A DNA stretch of 64,000 bases, from NCBI RefSeq assembly GCF_947497005.1, contig NZ_CANMFF010000005.1:62001-126000 (forward strand), in the 5' to 3' direction. The notes under the pieces were generated by a model that saw only the letters and a program-made list of their open reading frames with translations, made no database searches and was not told where the DNA came from. The position numbers and the translations under genes were made by a program. Positions within the stretch are counted from its first letter, which is position 1. Every line of letters starts with the position of its first letter. The stretch comes from an uncultured Ruegeria sp. Its GTDB lineage: Bacteria > Pseudomonadota > Alphaproteobacteria > Rhodobacterales > Rhodobacteraceae. This document shows positions 15,945 to 24,647 of this stretch, in pieces.

Positions 15945-16823
15945 ATGGACAATTGGGATGAAGTGAGAACCGCCTATCAGGTGGCGCGCATGGGCACGGT
16001 CAGCGGCGCGGCCGAGGTTCTTGGGGTACACCATGCCACCGTGATCCGACACATCGATGCGATCGAAGCGCGGCTGGGCGTCAAACTGTTTCAGCGCCAC
16101 GCCCGGGGCTATACGCCGACCGAAGCGGGCGACGATCTGCTGCGCGTGGCACAAGCCACCGAAGATCAGTTCAACCAGCTTGTCGGTCGGATGAAGGGTC
16201 GCGGCGACGATGTCTCGGGCGAACTGGTCGTAACATCTCTGGGGTCGCTTGCGCCTCTGATCGTGCCAACACTCACGGCGTTTCAGAAGATGCATCCGGA
16301 TCTGATCGTGCGATACCTGACCGGCGACCGCCTGTTCCGGCTGGAATATGGTGAAGCGCACGTGGCCATCCGCGCAGGATCGGCCCCAGATCAACCCGAC
16401 AACGTGGTTCAACCATTCCGTCAAGAAGAAGTCGGCCTTTTTGCCAGCGCCTCTTACATTGAACGGTTCGGCAAGCCATCTGGCATCGAGGATTTCGCGA
16501 CCCATCATTTCGTCAGTTCAGACGATGAAAGCAGCCGCGCGCCATTCACCCGATGGCTGCGCACGACGGTACCTGCTGATCGTATCACCTTCCGGTGTAC
16601 CAACAATTTCTGCATGCGCGAGGCCGTTTTGGCCGGTGCCGGCATTGGCTTCATGGCCCGCTGGGAAGCCGCCCGCCACGACAATCTGGTCGAGGTGATC
16701 GATCCGCTCCCCGAGTGGTTCGGCAATCTGTGGCTGGTGACCCACGTGGATCTGCACCGCACCACCAAAGTGCAGGCGTTCCTGAGCTATCTGAAAGAAG
16801 AAGCCAAAGGCTGGCAGCCGTGA
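15945..16823 (+). CDS. LysR-family transcriptional regulator
   Basis: 292 residues from MDNWDEVRTAYQVARMG. The N-terminal winged helix has GTVSGAAEVLGVHHATVIRHI, LEARLGVKLF-like (IEARLGVKLFQR) and YTPTEAGDDLL; an effector domain of the periplasmic-binding fold follows from about residue 90. It probably controls the divergent azoreductase gene and perhaps the downstream transporter, whose GTG start overlaps its stop (GTGA). The frame extends 24 residues upstream without family match. Confidence 0.9.
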   Translation: MDNWDEVRTAYQVARMGTVSGAAEVLGVHHATVIRHIDAIEARLGVKLFQRHARGYTPTEAGDDLLRVAQATEDQFNQLVGRMKGRGDDVSGELVVTSLGSLAPLIVPTLTAFQKMHPDLIVRYLTGDRLFRLEYGEAHVAIRAGSAPDQPDNVVQPFRQEEVGLFASASYIERFGKPSGIEDFATHHFVSSDDESSRAPFTRWLRTTVPADRITFRCTNNFCMREAVLAGAGIGFMARWEAARHDNLVEVIDPLPEWFGNLWLVTHVDLHRTTKVQAFLSYLKEEAKGWQP

Positions 16824-17734
16824 GCCCTCAGGCGCGTGGCCATTTGGCCATGCTGACCTTCTCGGCCCTTGTCGCGGGCAGCTTTTCGCTAGGGTCCATG
16901 ATCGCCAATGAGATTGCCCCTGCTGCGCTGAACGCGGTCCGCTTTGCAATTGCGGCTACGGTGATTGGTGTGGCAGCTCTGGCGACAACCGGCCTGCCCC
17001 GAAGCGCGGCGCAGGCTCCTTGGCGCTATTTGGTACTCGGGGCTTTGTTCGCCACCTATTTCGTCCTGATGTTCTACGGGCTGCAAACCGCTCCGCCGGT
17101 CAGTGCAGCGGCAGTGTTCACCCTGACACCCATTGTGTCTGCCGTTGCGGGATGGGTCTTGCTTCGCCAGATCACCACGCCGCGGATGGCGCTGGCACTG
17201 ACAATAGGTGCGGTGGGAGCGCTGTGGGTGATCTTCCGGGCCGACTGGCAGATGTTCCGCGCATTTGAAATCGGTGGGGGTGAGATCATCTACTTCTGGG
17301 GGTGCGTCGCCCACGCGATATATACCCCCATGATCCGCAAGCTGAACCGAGGAGAGCCTGCGGTAGTGTTCACCTTCGGTACTCTGGTCGCCGGGTGCCT
17401 GTTGCTGGTCGTGTTTGGATGGTCCGACCTGAGGTCGACCGATTGGGCGGCGCTTCCGGCCATCGTCTGGATCGGATTGCTCTATATTTCGTTCTTTGCA
17501 ACGGCGGCCAGTTTTGTGCTGGTTCAGTTCTCGTCCCTCCGGCTGCCGTCCGCCAAGGTGATGGCGTATACCTATCTGGTGCCCAGCTGGGTCATCCTGT
17601 GGGAAATCGCACTGGGCAAAGGCGTGCCAACCGGTCTGATCCTGGGCGGCGTGGCGCTGACAATCATCGCCTTGCTGATGCTGTTGAAAGAAGAAGTGCC
17701 GAGCGCCACGCCGGTTCACCGCGTCACGGATTAA
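16820..17734 (+). CDS. EamA-family (DMT superfamily) transporter
   Basis: 304 residues from the GTG that overlaps the lysR stop; Met11 at 16850 is an alternative start. Ten hydrophobic helices in two EamA repeats are apparent: the first from LTFSALVAGSFSLGSMIANE, the second from about residue 155 (IIYFWGCVAHAIYTPM), ending before a polar tail. Short loops and the pattern PVSAAAVFTLTPIVSAVAGW are typical of drug/metabolite exporters. Coupling to the LysR gene suggests shared regulation, possibly export of a compound related to the azoreductase stress response; this is inference. Confidence 0.88.
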   Translation: MSPQARGHLAMLTFSALVAGSFSLGSMIANEIAPAALNAVRFAIAATVIGVAALATTGLPRSAAQAPWRYLVLGALFATYFVLMFYGLQTAPPVSAAAVFTLTPIVSAVAGWVLLRQITTPRMALALTIGAVGALWVIFRADWQMFRAFEIGGGEIIYFWGCVAHAIYTPMIRKLNRGEPAVVFTFGTLVAGCLLLVVFGWSDLRSTDWAALPAIVWIGLLYISFFATAASFVLVQFSSLRLPSAKVMAYTYLVPSWVILWEIALGKGVPTGLILGGVALTIIALLMLLKEEVPSATPVHRVTD

Positions 17735-17795
17735 GGCCTAAGCTTCGCTTAAGAAAACCGGGCGACTCCGATAAGTATTCCAGAGATCGAATTTG

Positions 17796-17809
17796 TTGAG
17801 CCAGATCAA
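17796..17809 (+). promoter_or_regulatory. FNR/FnrL-type box upstream of uspA
   Basis: TTGAGCCAGATCAA matches the FNR consensus TTGAT-N4-ATCAA at nine of ten fixed positions. Its centre lies about 60 bases before the uspA start, so activation from -41.5 would put transcription near 17844, leaving a short leader with the GGAGGAG ribosome site. Universal stress genes are frequent FNR targets under oxygen limitation. Confidence 0.6.
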
Positions 17810-17862
17810 GGCATCCCCGCGGCTGCTCCAATAGCTTCGTCATCAGGCAAGAGGAGGAGACC

Positions 17863-18276
17863 ATGTTCAAACATATCATGTTACCGATTGACCGGCATCT
17901 ACCGCCTGAGGTTCGCAAAGCTGCCGAAGTCGCCGCACAAATGGCAAAATGGCAGAGGGCCAAGATCACTCTGGTCTGCGTCACCGGGGCACATATGGGT
18001 GAATCCTCAGAGGCCCAGGCTGAATTAGATAAGGAACTCGCTGCTTTCACCGAACAGCTGGCCGCTGAAGGTGGATCCGACGTTTCCATGCGCAAAATTC
18101 ACTCGGTCGACGTCGCTGCCGAAGTGGACAGCGATTTGACACGTGCTGCAGAAGAGATTGGTGCAGACTTGGTCATTGTTGGCACCCATGCGCCACGGAT
18201 CACTGATTACATCTTTTCCAGCCACGCCGGGTATCTGGCCAAGCATGCCAGCATGTCGGTCTTTGTAGTGCGCTAG
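17863..18276 (+). CDS. Universal stress protein, UspA family
   Basis: 137 residues of the Usp fold: MFKHIMLPIDRHL opens the first strand, and the C-terminal ATP-site pattern appears in modified form as VIVGTHAPRITDYIFSSHAGYLAKHASMSVFVV (usual G-2x-G-9x-G-S/T). The classical G-rich loop is partly replaced, so nucleotide binding is uncertain. Strong GAGGAGGAG ribosome site. The FNR-type box upstream suggests induction at low oxygen. It converges on the arsR-type gene with a four-base overlap. Confidence 0.9.
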   Translation: MFKHIMLPIDRHLPPEVRKAAEVAAQMAKWQRAKITLVCVTGAHMGESSEAQAELDKELAAFTEQLAAEGGSDVSMRKIHSVDVAAEVDSDLTRAAEEIGADLVIVGTHAPRITDYIFSSHAGYLAKHASMSVFVVR

Positions 18277-18608
18277 GCTTCGTCTGGCGTCGGCAATTCA
18301 ATTTCCAGAAACCGCTCGAACGCGTCCAGATTGACGGGTTCGAACTGTCCAAAGCCTTGCATCCACACCGACGCAGTCCGCAGGGCGTCGGGCTCCAGCT
18401 TGCACCATTTTACCCGCCCACGTTTTTCCTGACTGATCAACCCTGCCTTGGTCAGGATTACGAGATGTTTGGAAATCGCAGCCAGTGACATCTCGAACGG
18501 CTCGGCCACGTCTGTCACGGCCATGTCGTCCTCCAGCAGCATTGCCAGTATGGCGCGGCGGGTGGGGTCGGCAAGAGCTGCAAAGACTGTGTCGAGATCG
18601 TTGGGCAT
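18273..18608 (-). CDS. ArsR/SmtB-family transcriptional repressor
   Basis: 111 residues with the winged helix AALADPTRRAILAMLLEDDMAVTDVA, recognition helix SLAAISKHLVILTKAGLIS and wing RGRVKWCKLEP. No metal-binding cysteine cluster (CxCxxC) is seen, so it is a non-metal ArsR of the kind usually paired with an SRPBCC-domain gene; none is adjacent here. The start at 18608 fits the family; the longer frame to 18647 runs into its own operator. Autoregulation is likely from the palindrome at 18640-18655. Confidence 0.88.
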   Translation of the reverse strand: MPNDLDTVFAALADPTRRAILAMLLEDDMAVTDVAEPFEMSLAAISKHLVILTKAGLISQEKRGRVKWCKLEPDALRTASVWMQGFGQFEPVNLDAFERFLEIELPTPDEA

Positions 18609-18639
18609 GCATCCGCTCAACCATAGCCGTCCGGATTGG

Positions 18640-18655
18640 TCAACCATTTGGTTGA
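18640..18655. promoter_or_regulatory. Palindromic operator of the ArsR-type repressor
   Basis: TCAACC-ATTT-GGTTGA is a perfect 6-bp inverted repeat 31 bases upstream of the repressor start. ArsR proteins of this type bind similar AACCA/TGGTT palindromes over their own promoter. Position and symmetry support autorepression. Confidence 0.6.
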
Positions 18656-18780
18656 ATATGCGGACTCATGGCACCTGAACGGCAATCGCAGACGTTCAAT
18701 CCGTCGCTGTACGCGCGATGCTTTAAAATAATAATTGATTACAGCATGTTAAGGTGCGTCAATCAGGGCCGTCAATGTCG

Positions 18781-18809
18781 TTGACTCTGCGCCCTGCGCG
18801 CCTTAGCAC
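18781..18809 (+). promoter_or_regulatory. Possible promoter of the atp (F0) operon
   Basis: TTGACT (18781-18786) and TAGCAC (18804-18809) are separated by 17 bases, and lie about 30 bases before the atpI start. The -35 is good, the -10 weak. No other candidate is better placed in this gap. Confidence 0.35.
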
Positions 18810-18839
18810 CTAGCCCAAGACTGTGCGAGGGAAACGCCC

Positions 18840-19172
18840 GTGACCGATGACGACCAAAAGCAGCGTATGGCGCAGCTGGAGGCCAAGATCGACGCGGCGA
18901 AAAAGGCTAAAAAGCCCGAGACCCGCGCAGATGCTGACTATTCGGGAGGCGAGCTTGCCTGGAGGATGGTCATCGAAATGGTTTCCGGTCTGGGGATCGG
19001 ATTTGGCATCGGATACGGGCTGGACAGCCTGCTCGGGACGATCCCGATCTTTCTGGTGCTGTTCACATTGCTGGGCCTTGTCGCAGGCGTGAAGGTTATG
19101 CTCCGCAGCGCACAGGAAGCTCAGGCGAAGCAAACGGCGGCTGACGCGGCCGAAAAGGACGAGAGGGACTGA
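18840..19172 (+). CDS. atpI: ATP synthase F0 subunit I (AtpI-type assembly protein)
   Basis: 110 residues. A charged N-terminal helix ([20 protein letters not shown]) precedes two membrane helices (about 41-64 and 69-88) with the glycine-rich turn [18 protein letters not shown] and [20 protein letters not shown], as in alphaproteobacterial AtpI, which aids c-ring assembly or Mg uptake. GTG start; no ATG in reach. First gene of the F0 operon, two bases before atpB. Confidence 0.9.
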   Translation: MTDDDQKQRMAQLEAKIDAAKKAKKPETRADADYSGGELAWRMVIEMVSGLGIGFGIGYGLDSLLGTIPIFLVLFTLLGLVAGVKVMLRSAQEAQAKQTAADAAEKDERD

Positions 19173-19174
19173 AC

Positions 19175-19933
19175 GTGGCGACTGAGACCACCGCAGCAGA
19201 AGGCAGCAGCCTGGTTTTCCACCCGATGGACCAATTCATTGTCAAGCCGTTGTTCGGCGACGGTGCGGTGGGCATGTTCACTGTCACCAACGTGACTCTG
19301 TGGTTGTTCTTTGCGGTGCTGGCCGTGACAGCTCTGCTGGTTCTGCCCACATCCAAACGCGCTATTGTTCCGACACGGATGCAGTCGGTCGCGGAACTGG
19401 CCTACGGCTTCATTTACAAGATGCTGGAAGACATCTGCGGCAAGGAAGGGGTCAAGTATTTCCCTTATGTCATGACCCTGTTCATGTTCATTGTCGTCGC
19501 GAACTTCCTGGGTCTGATCCCTACGTCGTTCACCACCACATCGCATTTCGCCGTAACCATCCCGCTGGCGCTGGCCGTGTTCCTGACCGTGACCATCCTG
19601 GGTTTCGTCAAGAACGGCGCCGGGTTCCTGGGTTTGTTCTGGGTGTCTAGCGCGCCGCTGGCGCTGCGCCCGATCCTGGCAATCATCGAGCTGATCTCGT
19701 ACTTCGTGCGTCCCGTCAGCCATTCCATTCGTCTTGCCGGTAACGTCATGGCAGGCCACGCGGTGATCAAGGTTTTCGCAGGCTTCGCCGCGATTGCCGT
19801 GATCTCGCCCGTGTCGGTTCTGGCGATCACCGCGATGTACGGCCTTGAGGTCCTTGTGGCCTTCATTCAGGCCTACGTCTTCACCATTCTGACCTGTGTT
19901 TATCTGAAAGATGCGCTGCATCCTTCGCACTAA
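19175..19933 (+). CDS. atpB: ATP synthase F0 subunit a
   Basis: 252 residues with about six membrane helices. [19 protein letters not shown] holds the essential arginine and the asparagine and histidine near the c-ring; [20 protein letters not shown] is the conserved earlier helix. It forms the proton half-channels against the c-ring. GTG start just after atpI; atpE follows 48 bases later. Confidence 0.97.
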   Translation: MATETTAAEGSSLVFHPMDQFIVKPLFGDGAVGMFTVTNVTLWLFFAVLAVTALLVLPTSKRAIVPTRMQSVAELAYGFIYKMLEDICGKEGVKYFPYVMTLFMFIVVANFLGLIPTSFTTTSHFAVTIPLALAVFLTVTILGFVKNGAGFLGLFWVSSAPLALRPILAIIELISYFVRPVSHSIRLAGNVMAGHAVIKVFAGFAAIAVISPVSVLAITAMYGLEVLVAFIQAYVFTILTCVYLKDALHPSH

Positions 19934-19981
19934 GGTCCGATACCCAAACATCGAAACTTCCAATTCGTAAGGAGAAACATC

Positions 19982-20206
19982 ATGGAAGGCGATCTCGCAC
20001 ACATCGGCGCAGGCCTGGCAGCAATCGGTTCCGGCGCAGCCGCAATCGGGGTGGGCAACGTAGCAGGCAACTTCCTGGCCGGCGCCCTGCGCAACCCTTC
20101 GGCGGCTGCTTCGCAGACCGCAACCCTGTTCATCGGTATCGCATTCGCAGAAGCCCTGGGGATCTTCGCATTCCTGGTCTCGCTGCTGCTGATGTTCGCC
20201 GTCTAA
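19982..20206 (+). CDS. atpE: ATP synthase F0 subunit c
   Basis: 74 residues, a two-helix hairpin with glycine-rich first helix ([23 protein letters not shown]), polar loop RNPSA (37-41) and second helix with Glu57 ([13 protein letters not shown]), the proton-carrying carboxylate. Forms the rotor ring. AAGGAG ribosome site seven bases upstream, strong as expected for the most abundant F0 subunit. Confidence 0.97.
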   Translation: MEGDLAHIGAGLAAIGSGAAAIGVGNVAGNFLAGALRNPSAAASQTATLFIGIAFAEALGIFAFLVSLLLMFAV

Positions 20207-20292
20207 TCTGCGGAACCTGATCCTTACGCGCAGGTGGGCCCAAGCCATAGCGGCCCATCTGTTGTAAAGACAACGTTCCGACGGAGGACATC

Positions 20293-20844
20293 ATGGCGAC
20301 TGAACCCCTTACAGAAGAGGTAGCTGGCTCGTGTGTTGACGCCTATGGCTCTGCCATTGGTATGCCGCAGCTCTGCTTCGATTGGTTCCCCAACCAGATT
20401 TTCTGGCTGGTCGTTACGCTGGTCGTCATCTTTCTGGTCCTGTCCCGCGTGGCTCTGCCCCGCATCGCGGCAATCCTGGCTGAACGTCAGGGGACCATTA
20501 CCAACGACCTGGCTGCAGCCGAAGATCTGAAGGCCAAGGCGGTCGAGGCCGAAGAGGCCTATAACAAGGCGCTGGCCGACGCTCGTTCCGAGGCACAGCG
20601 TATCGCAGCAGAAGCGCGCGCCGAAATCCAGTCTGGTCTGGATGACGCGATTGCCAAGGCGGACGCGGAAATCGCTGCAAAGGCGGCTGAATCGGAAAAG
20701 GCCATTGCCGACATCCGTGCCGGTGCGCTGGAAAGCATTCAAGTGGTTGCCAAGGATACGGCGGCTGAACTGGTTACTGCGCTGGGCGGTGAAGCGGATG
20801 CTGATACCATTGCCAGTGCTGTTGACGCGCAGACGAAAGGCTAA
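20293..20844 (+). CDS. atpX: ATP synthase F0 subunit b' (second b-type subunit)
   Basis: 183 residues. A short exported N-terminus is followed by one membrane helix ([23 protein letters not shown], about 37-58) and a long charged coiled coil ([20 protein letters not shown] onward). Photosynthetic bacteria and most alphaproteobacteria have two different b subunits in the peripheral stalk; this is the b' form lying before atpF. Also called AtpG or AtpF2. Confidence 0.93.
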   Translation: MATEPLTEEVAGSCVDAYGSAIGMPQLCFDWFPNQIFWLVVTLVVIFLVLSRVALPRIAAILAERQGTITNDLAAAEDLKAKAVEAEEAYNKALADARSEAQRIAAEARAEIQSGLDDAIAKADAEIAAKAAESEKAIADIRAGALESIQVVAKDTAAELVTALGGEADADTIASAVDAQTKG

Positions 20845-20849
20845 GTGAC

Positions 20850-21410
20850 ATGCGGAACACTCTTGCCCTTATCCTGACCATTGGCGCAGCCAGCCCGGCC
20901 TTTGCGGCCAAAGGTCCGTTCGTCTCGCTTGGCAATACCGACTTTGTCGTTCTTCTGGGCTTCATCGTCTTCATCGCGGTGCTGTTCTACTTCAAGGTCC
21001 CCGGCATGATCGGCGGTGCGCTGGACAACCGTGCCGAAGGCATCAAGTCCGAACTGGACGAAGCCCGTGCCCTGCACGAAGAAGCACGCACTCTGCTGGC
21101 CTCGTACGAGCGTAAGCAGCGTGAAGTTCAGGGGCAGGCCGATGCAATTGTCGCCGCAGCCAAGGAAGATGCGGCTCTGGCAGCAGAACAGGCTAAGGCC
21201 GACCTTGAAAAGTCGATCGAACGTCGTCTGGCCGCTGCTCAGGACCAGATTGCTTCGGCCGAGGCGTCGGCAGTGAAAGAGGTGCGTGATCAGGCCGTTT
21301 CAGCTGCGGTATCTGCGGCCAGCTCGGTTCTGGCCAAGCAAATGACCGCAGCACAGGCGAACAAGCTGATTGACGCGTCGATTGCAGATGTGGATACCAA
21401 GCTGCACTGA
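20850..21410 (+). CDS. atpF: ATP synthase F0 subunit b
   Basis: 186 residues. Signal-like first segment ([19 protein letters not shown]), membrane helix around residues 30-50 ([17 protein letters not shown]), then a coiled coil with [21 protein letters not shown] at its root, the normal b-subunit pattern. It forms the stator stalk with b' and delta. Last gene of the F0 operon; the F1 genes must be elsewhere, as is usual in Rhodobacteraceae. A terminator follows. Confidence 0.94.
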   Translation: MRNTLALILTIGAASPAFAAKGPFVSLGNTDFVVLLGFIVFIAVLFYFKVPGMIGGALDNRAEGIKSELDEARALHEEARTLLASYERKQREVQGQADAIVAAAKEDAALAAEQAKADLEKSIERRLAAAQDQIASAEASAVKEVRDQAVSAAVSAASSVLAKQMTAAQANKLIDASIADVDTKLH

Positions 21411-21441
21411 CGGATGACCCGGTCAGACAAATGAAACAGAT

Positions 21442-21479
21442 GACCCGAGAGCTTTTGGCTGTCGGGTCTTTTGTTTTTT
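21442..21479 (+). terminator. Rho-independent terminator of the atp F0 operon
   Basis: GACCCGA pairs with TCGGGTC, with an inner AGC/GCT stem across one mismatch, followed by TTTTGTTTTTT. It lies 31 bases after the atpF stop. Confidence 0.9.
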
Positions 21480-21589
21480 ACTCGCTTCTGGTTCTGTTGT
21501 CCGAAGCACTCCGAATCCTACATTCTGCCGGGGATCAGGTTGATAGGGACGTTCTGTAGAGAGCGTGACAAAACAGGGAAAGACAGGCC

Positions 21590-22444
21590 GTGTCAGGCAC
21601 CGCAGTTTCGATGAATATTGTAGGCGTGGTCAGAAATGGCGGCTCTGCGCTGATCGACACGATCAACAGGATCGAAAACCTGTCTGCCCAGTTGCATCGA
21701 TACACGGTCACCATTGCGACCAATGACAACATGGATGGCACGGATCGGGTGTTATCCGACTACGCTGGTCGAAACCGGCATGTCGATATCATCCAACTGG
21801 ATGGTCTTGCCGCAAAGCTGCCCGACCGGTTGGAACGCATAACGGCGGCCAGAAACGCGGTTCTCCAAAAGCTGGAAGAGCAGGACGGTGATCACGAATT
21901 GACGCTGGTGCTGGATCTGGGCGGCCCGAATGCCTGTCTGGATGCTCAGGCGGTTCTGACAGCAGCGCAGCGGGTTGCCCCGCTGTGGGAGGGTGTCTTC
22001 GCCAATTCCAAACCTGCGTACTATGATATCTATGCGCTGCGTTGCCCGGGCTGGTGCGACGAAGATATCTGGCAGCGCATTCAGAGCACGCGCAGACCGT
22101 TGTTCGGACGCCGTAAATGGCGCCAGTCCTTGCTGAAGTCAGCAGTTTTTGATCGTCAGTTTCACATTCCTGCCGACACGCCCCTGATCCCGGTCGACAG
22201 CGCTTTTGGCGGGGCAGGGTTATACAAATCGCGCGCGCTCAGGGGCTTGCGATATTCATGCAGGGACGACAAAGGCCAGCAGATATGCGAACATGTGATG
22301 CTGCACAAACACCTGAGACACCGTGGCGCAAGGCTGTTCATCGATCCGGCGCTGACGACATTGGCCGCGGATGATCATCTGGGTGAAGGCAGCGGGGCGC
22401 CGTTCCCACAACATCTGATACCAGCCGCATCAGGGGCTGCGTGA
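21590..22444 (+). CDS. Glycosyltransferase-like protein (CAP59/CMT1-like)
   Basis: 284 residues. The N-terminal strand (VSMNIVGVVRNGGSALIDTINRIE) and the middle part with LTLVLDLGG resemble a GT-A-like nucleotide-sugar fold, and the C-terminal block FGGAGLYKSRALRGLRY with CEHVMLHKHLRHRGARLFIDP resembles fungal capsule mannosyltransferase CAP59 relatives found in bacteria. The DxD motif is not obvious. The start is GTG at 21590; an ATG at 21611 would also serve. Donor and acceptor are unknown. The gene stands alone between the atp terminator and a convergent regulator. Confidence 0.62.
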   Translation: MSGTAVSMNIVGVVRNGGSALIDTINRIENLSAQLHRYTVTIATNDNMDGTDRVLSDYAGRNRHVDIIQLDGLAAKLPDRLERITAARNAVLQKLEEQDGDHELTLVLDLGGPNACLDAQAVLTAAQRVAPLWEGVFANSKPAYYDIYALRCPGWCDEDIWQRIQSTRRPLFGRRKWRQSLLKSAVFDRQFHIPADTPLIPVDSAFGGAGLYKSRALRGLRYSCRDDKGQQICEHVMLHKHLRHRGARLFIDPALTTLAADDHLGEGSGAPFPQHLIPAASGAA

Positions 22445-22488
22445 TCCCAGTCTTTTCCTTCTATGTTTGCAAAAAAGCAGGACGGCCT

Positions 22489-23259
22489 TCAGCTCCGCCC
22501 GGTTTCGTGTTGCAGTCTTTGTTGCGCAATGGCTTCGTTCCGTTCGGTCTTTTGTTGATCTGCCATGCAGCGTTCGACAAAGTCCAAATGGTGTTCAATC
22601 GCAGTGCGCGCAGCTAAGGGGTCACGCGCCTGCAGGGCCGTATTGATGGCGCGGTGCTGATCCAGAATGGCCTCACGCGTGGCGCGCTGTCGGAACATGG
22701 TCTGACGGTTATAGAACACCCCTTGCACCAGCAGATCATACATTGACCGCATCATGTGCAGCATAACCACGTTGTGGCTGGCCTCGATGATGGCCATGTG
22801 AAACTCGGCGTCCAGCTGCGCCTCGTCATCGGCTGCGTTCCGGCCATGAGCCGCCTGCATCTTGTCAAAGATCGCCTGAACCACCTTCAGGTCGCTGTCT
22901 GACCCCAGCCGCGCTGCCCGTTCTGCTGCCAGCCCCTCCATGTCACGGCGAAACGACAGATAGTCGAACACGGCTTCGTCATGGCTGCCGAACAATCGGA
23001 TCAGCGCCGGGGAAAAGGCAGAACCCAGAACCTCGGCCACATAGATCCCTGATCCGGCTTTCGCAGTCAAAAGTCCATGTTCCTGCAATTCGGAAATCGC
23101 GTCACGCAGGGATGGGCGCGACACGCCCATCCGCTCTGCCAGTTCGCGCTCTGACGGCAGACGTTCACCGGGACGCAGGATGCCGCGCAGGATCAGAAGC
23201 TCGATCTGGCGAACGACTGCAAGCGACAGTTTTTCCGTCTGAACTTTTTGAAAGGGCAT
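22489..23259 (-). CDS. GntR-family regulator with FCD domain (FadR subfamily)
   Basis: 256 residues. Winged helix: VVRQIELLILRGILRPGERLPSE, RELAERMGVSRPSLRDAISEL and GLLTAKAGSGIYV. The all-helical FCD ligand domain runs from about residue 90 and carries the metal-binding pattern D...H (DAEFHMAIIEASHN) and two later His residues (DQHRAI, EHHLDF). The family includes PdhR and LldR and senses small carboxylates. It is divergent from an aminotransferase gene with paired operators between them, so it likely controls that gene and itself. TTG at 23271 is a poorer alternative start. Confidence 0.9.
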   Translation of the reverse strand: MPFQKVQTEKLSLAVVRQIELLILRGILRPGERLPSERELAERMGVSRPSLRDAISELQEHGLLTAKAGSGIYVAEVLGSAFSPALIRLFGSHDEAVFDYLSFRRDMEGLAAERAARLGSDSDLKVVQAIFDKMQAAHGRNAADDEAQLDAEFHMAIIEASHNVVMLHMMRSMYDLLVQGVFYNRQTMFRQRATREAILDQHRAINTALQARDPLAARTAIEHHLDFVERCMADQQKTERNEAIAQQRLQHETGRS

Positions 23260-23274
23260 CCGATATTCCAAAAT

Positions 23275-23293
23275 TGGTCAATTCATTTGACCA
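23275..23293. promoter_or_regulatory. Operator 1 of the GntR/FCD regulator
   Basis: TGGTCAA-TTCAT-TTGACCA is a perfect seven-base inverted repeat, 15 bases upstream of the regulator start. Its core GTCA-N7-TGAC recurs 68 bases away (23345-23359). TGGTC/GACCA half-sites are in keeping with FadR-subfamily operators. Confidence 0.6.
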
Positions 23294-23342
23294 TGGACGA
23301 CGGGGCTGTTCAAGAATACCCGGTCACATCCATTGAAATACT

Positions 23343-23361
23343 AGGTCAGTAATATTGACTT
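23343..23361. promoter_or_regulatory. Operator 2 of the GntR/FCD regulator
   Basis: AGGTCA-GTAATAT-TGACTT has the same GTCA-N7-TGAC core and spacing as the site at 23275-23293. It lies about 50 bases before the aminotransferase start, where it could govern that promoter. Confidence 0.5.
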
Positions 23362-23409
23362 TAATTTAGGACGGCATAGGCTGCACCGAAATGAGATCGG
23401 AGGAGCCTC

Positions 23410-24603
23410 ATGTCCCAACACCCATTGTTTGCCACCCGGGCCTCCCGGATGAAGGCGTCAGAAATTCGCGAATTACTGAAACTGCTCGACCAGCCCGGCA
23501 TCATTTCCTTCGCTGGTGGTATTCCCGACCCCGCGCTGTTTCCCGGCGATGCATTTGCGCAGGCGTTTCAGCAGGCATTGGGGCCGGATATGCAGGCGCA
23601 GGCGCTGCAATATTCCGTCAGCGAAGGGTATGCGCCTCTGCGACAATGGCTGGCACAACATATGCGTGGGATCGGGGTAGAGTGTGACATTGACAACATC
23701 CTGATCACTTCGGGTTCACAACAGGCGCTGGACTATCTGGGCAAGCTGTTCCTGTCCCCCGGTGATACGGCCTTGGTCGGATGGCCGACTTATCTGGGCG
23801 CGCTGGCTGCGTTCAATGCCTATGAGCCCCGCTATGACAGGCTCAATGGCAACCTTGGCGTAGACGAATACAAGGCCGCAGCAGGCAACGGCGCAGTGAA
23901 ATTTGCTTATCTGTCACCAGACTTCGCGAACCCGACAGGGGAAACAGTGGACTTGCAGGGCAGGGAGGCTCTGCTGGATCTGGCAGAAGATCTGGATTGC
24001 ATGTTGATCGAAGATGGAGCCTATCAGGCGCTGCGCTATGACGGGGATCCAATTCCGCCTGTTTTGTCCTTGGAGCTGGCCCGCAAAGGGTCAATCGAAA
24101 ACTGTCGGACGATCTATTGCGGCAGTTTCTCGAAAACCCTGTCACCGGGTTTGCGCATGGGTTGGGTCGTTGCGTCCAAGCCAATCATCTCTCAGATGGT
24201 TTTGCTGAAACAAGCTGCTGATCTGCATTCGGCGACTATCAATCAGATAGCCGTGCATCAGGTGGCGAAGGCCTGTTTTGACACCCATATCCCCAAGGTG
24301 CGCGATGTCTATCGGGCCCGCCGGGATGCGATGCTGGACGCGTTGGAGCAGAACATGCCGGATGGGGTCGAGTGGACACGACCCGAGGGCGGCATGTTCA
24401 TCTGGGTCACGCTGCCCTCAGATCTGAGCGGGTCTGACTTGCTGGCCCGTGCGCTGGACACCGTGAAAGTTGCCTTTGTACCGGGGCAGGCGTTTTTCCC
24501 GGATGGCAGCGGCGCAAATACGATCCGTCTCAGTTTCTCGAATTCTGACGAGGCGACGATCCGCGAAGGCATACGCCGGTTGGGAGAGGTTCTGCGGGCC
24601 TGA
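23410..24603 (+). CDS. PLP-dependent aminotransferase, fold type I (LysN/2-aminoadipate type)
   Basis: 397 residues. GIISFAGGIPDPALFP, LQYSVSEGYAPLRQWLA, ITSGSQQALDYLGKLF, DFANPTGE and DGAYQALRYDG are family landmarks; PLP is held by the lysine in GSFSKTLSPGLRMGW (near residue 240), and RLSFSN near the end contains the carboxylate-binding arginine. Relatives transaminate 2-aminoadipate, aromatic or branched amino acids. Substrate is not clear here. GGAGG ribosome site; divergent from the GntR/FCD regulator, hence probably inducible by a metabolite. Confidence 0.9.
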   Translation: MSQHPLFATRASRMKASEIRELLKLLDQPGIISFAGGIPDPALFPGDAFAQAFQQALGPDMQAQALQYSVSEGYAPLRQWLAQHMRGIGVECDIDNILITSGSQQALDYLGKLFLSPGDTALVGWPTYLGALAAFNAYEPRYDRLNGNLGVDEYKAAAGNGAVKFAYLSPDFANPTGETVDLQGREALLDLAEDLDCMLIEDGAYQALRYDGDPIPPVLSLELARKGSIENCRTIYCGSFSKTLSPGLRMGWVVASKPIISQMVLLKQAADLHSATINQIAVHQVAKACFDTHIPKVRDVYRARRDAMLDALEQNMPDGVEWTRPEGGMFIWVTLPSDLSGSDLLARALDTVKVAFVPGQAFFPDGSGANTIRLSFSNSDEATIREGIRRLGEVLRA

Positions 24604-24647
24604 CGTTCGGAAAGATTCTGTTAACCAAAATGCTGCAACTCTGCGGC

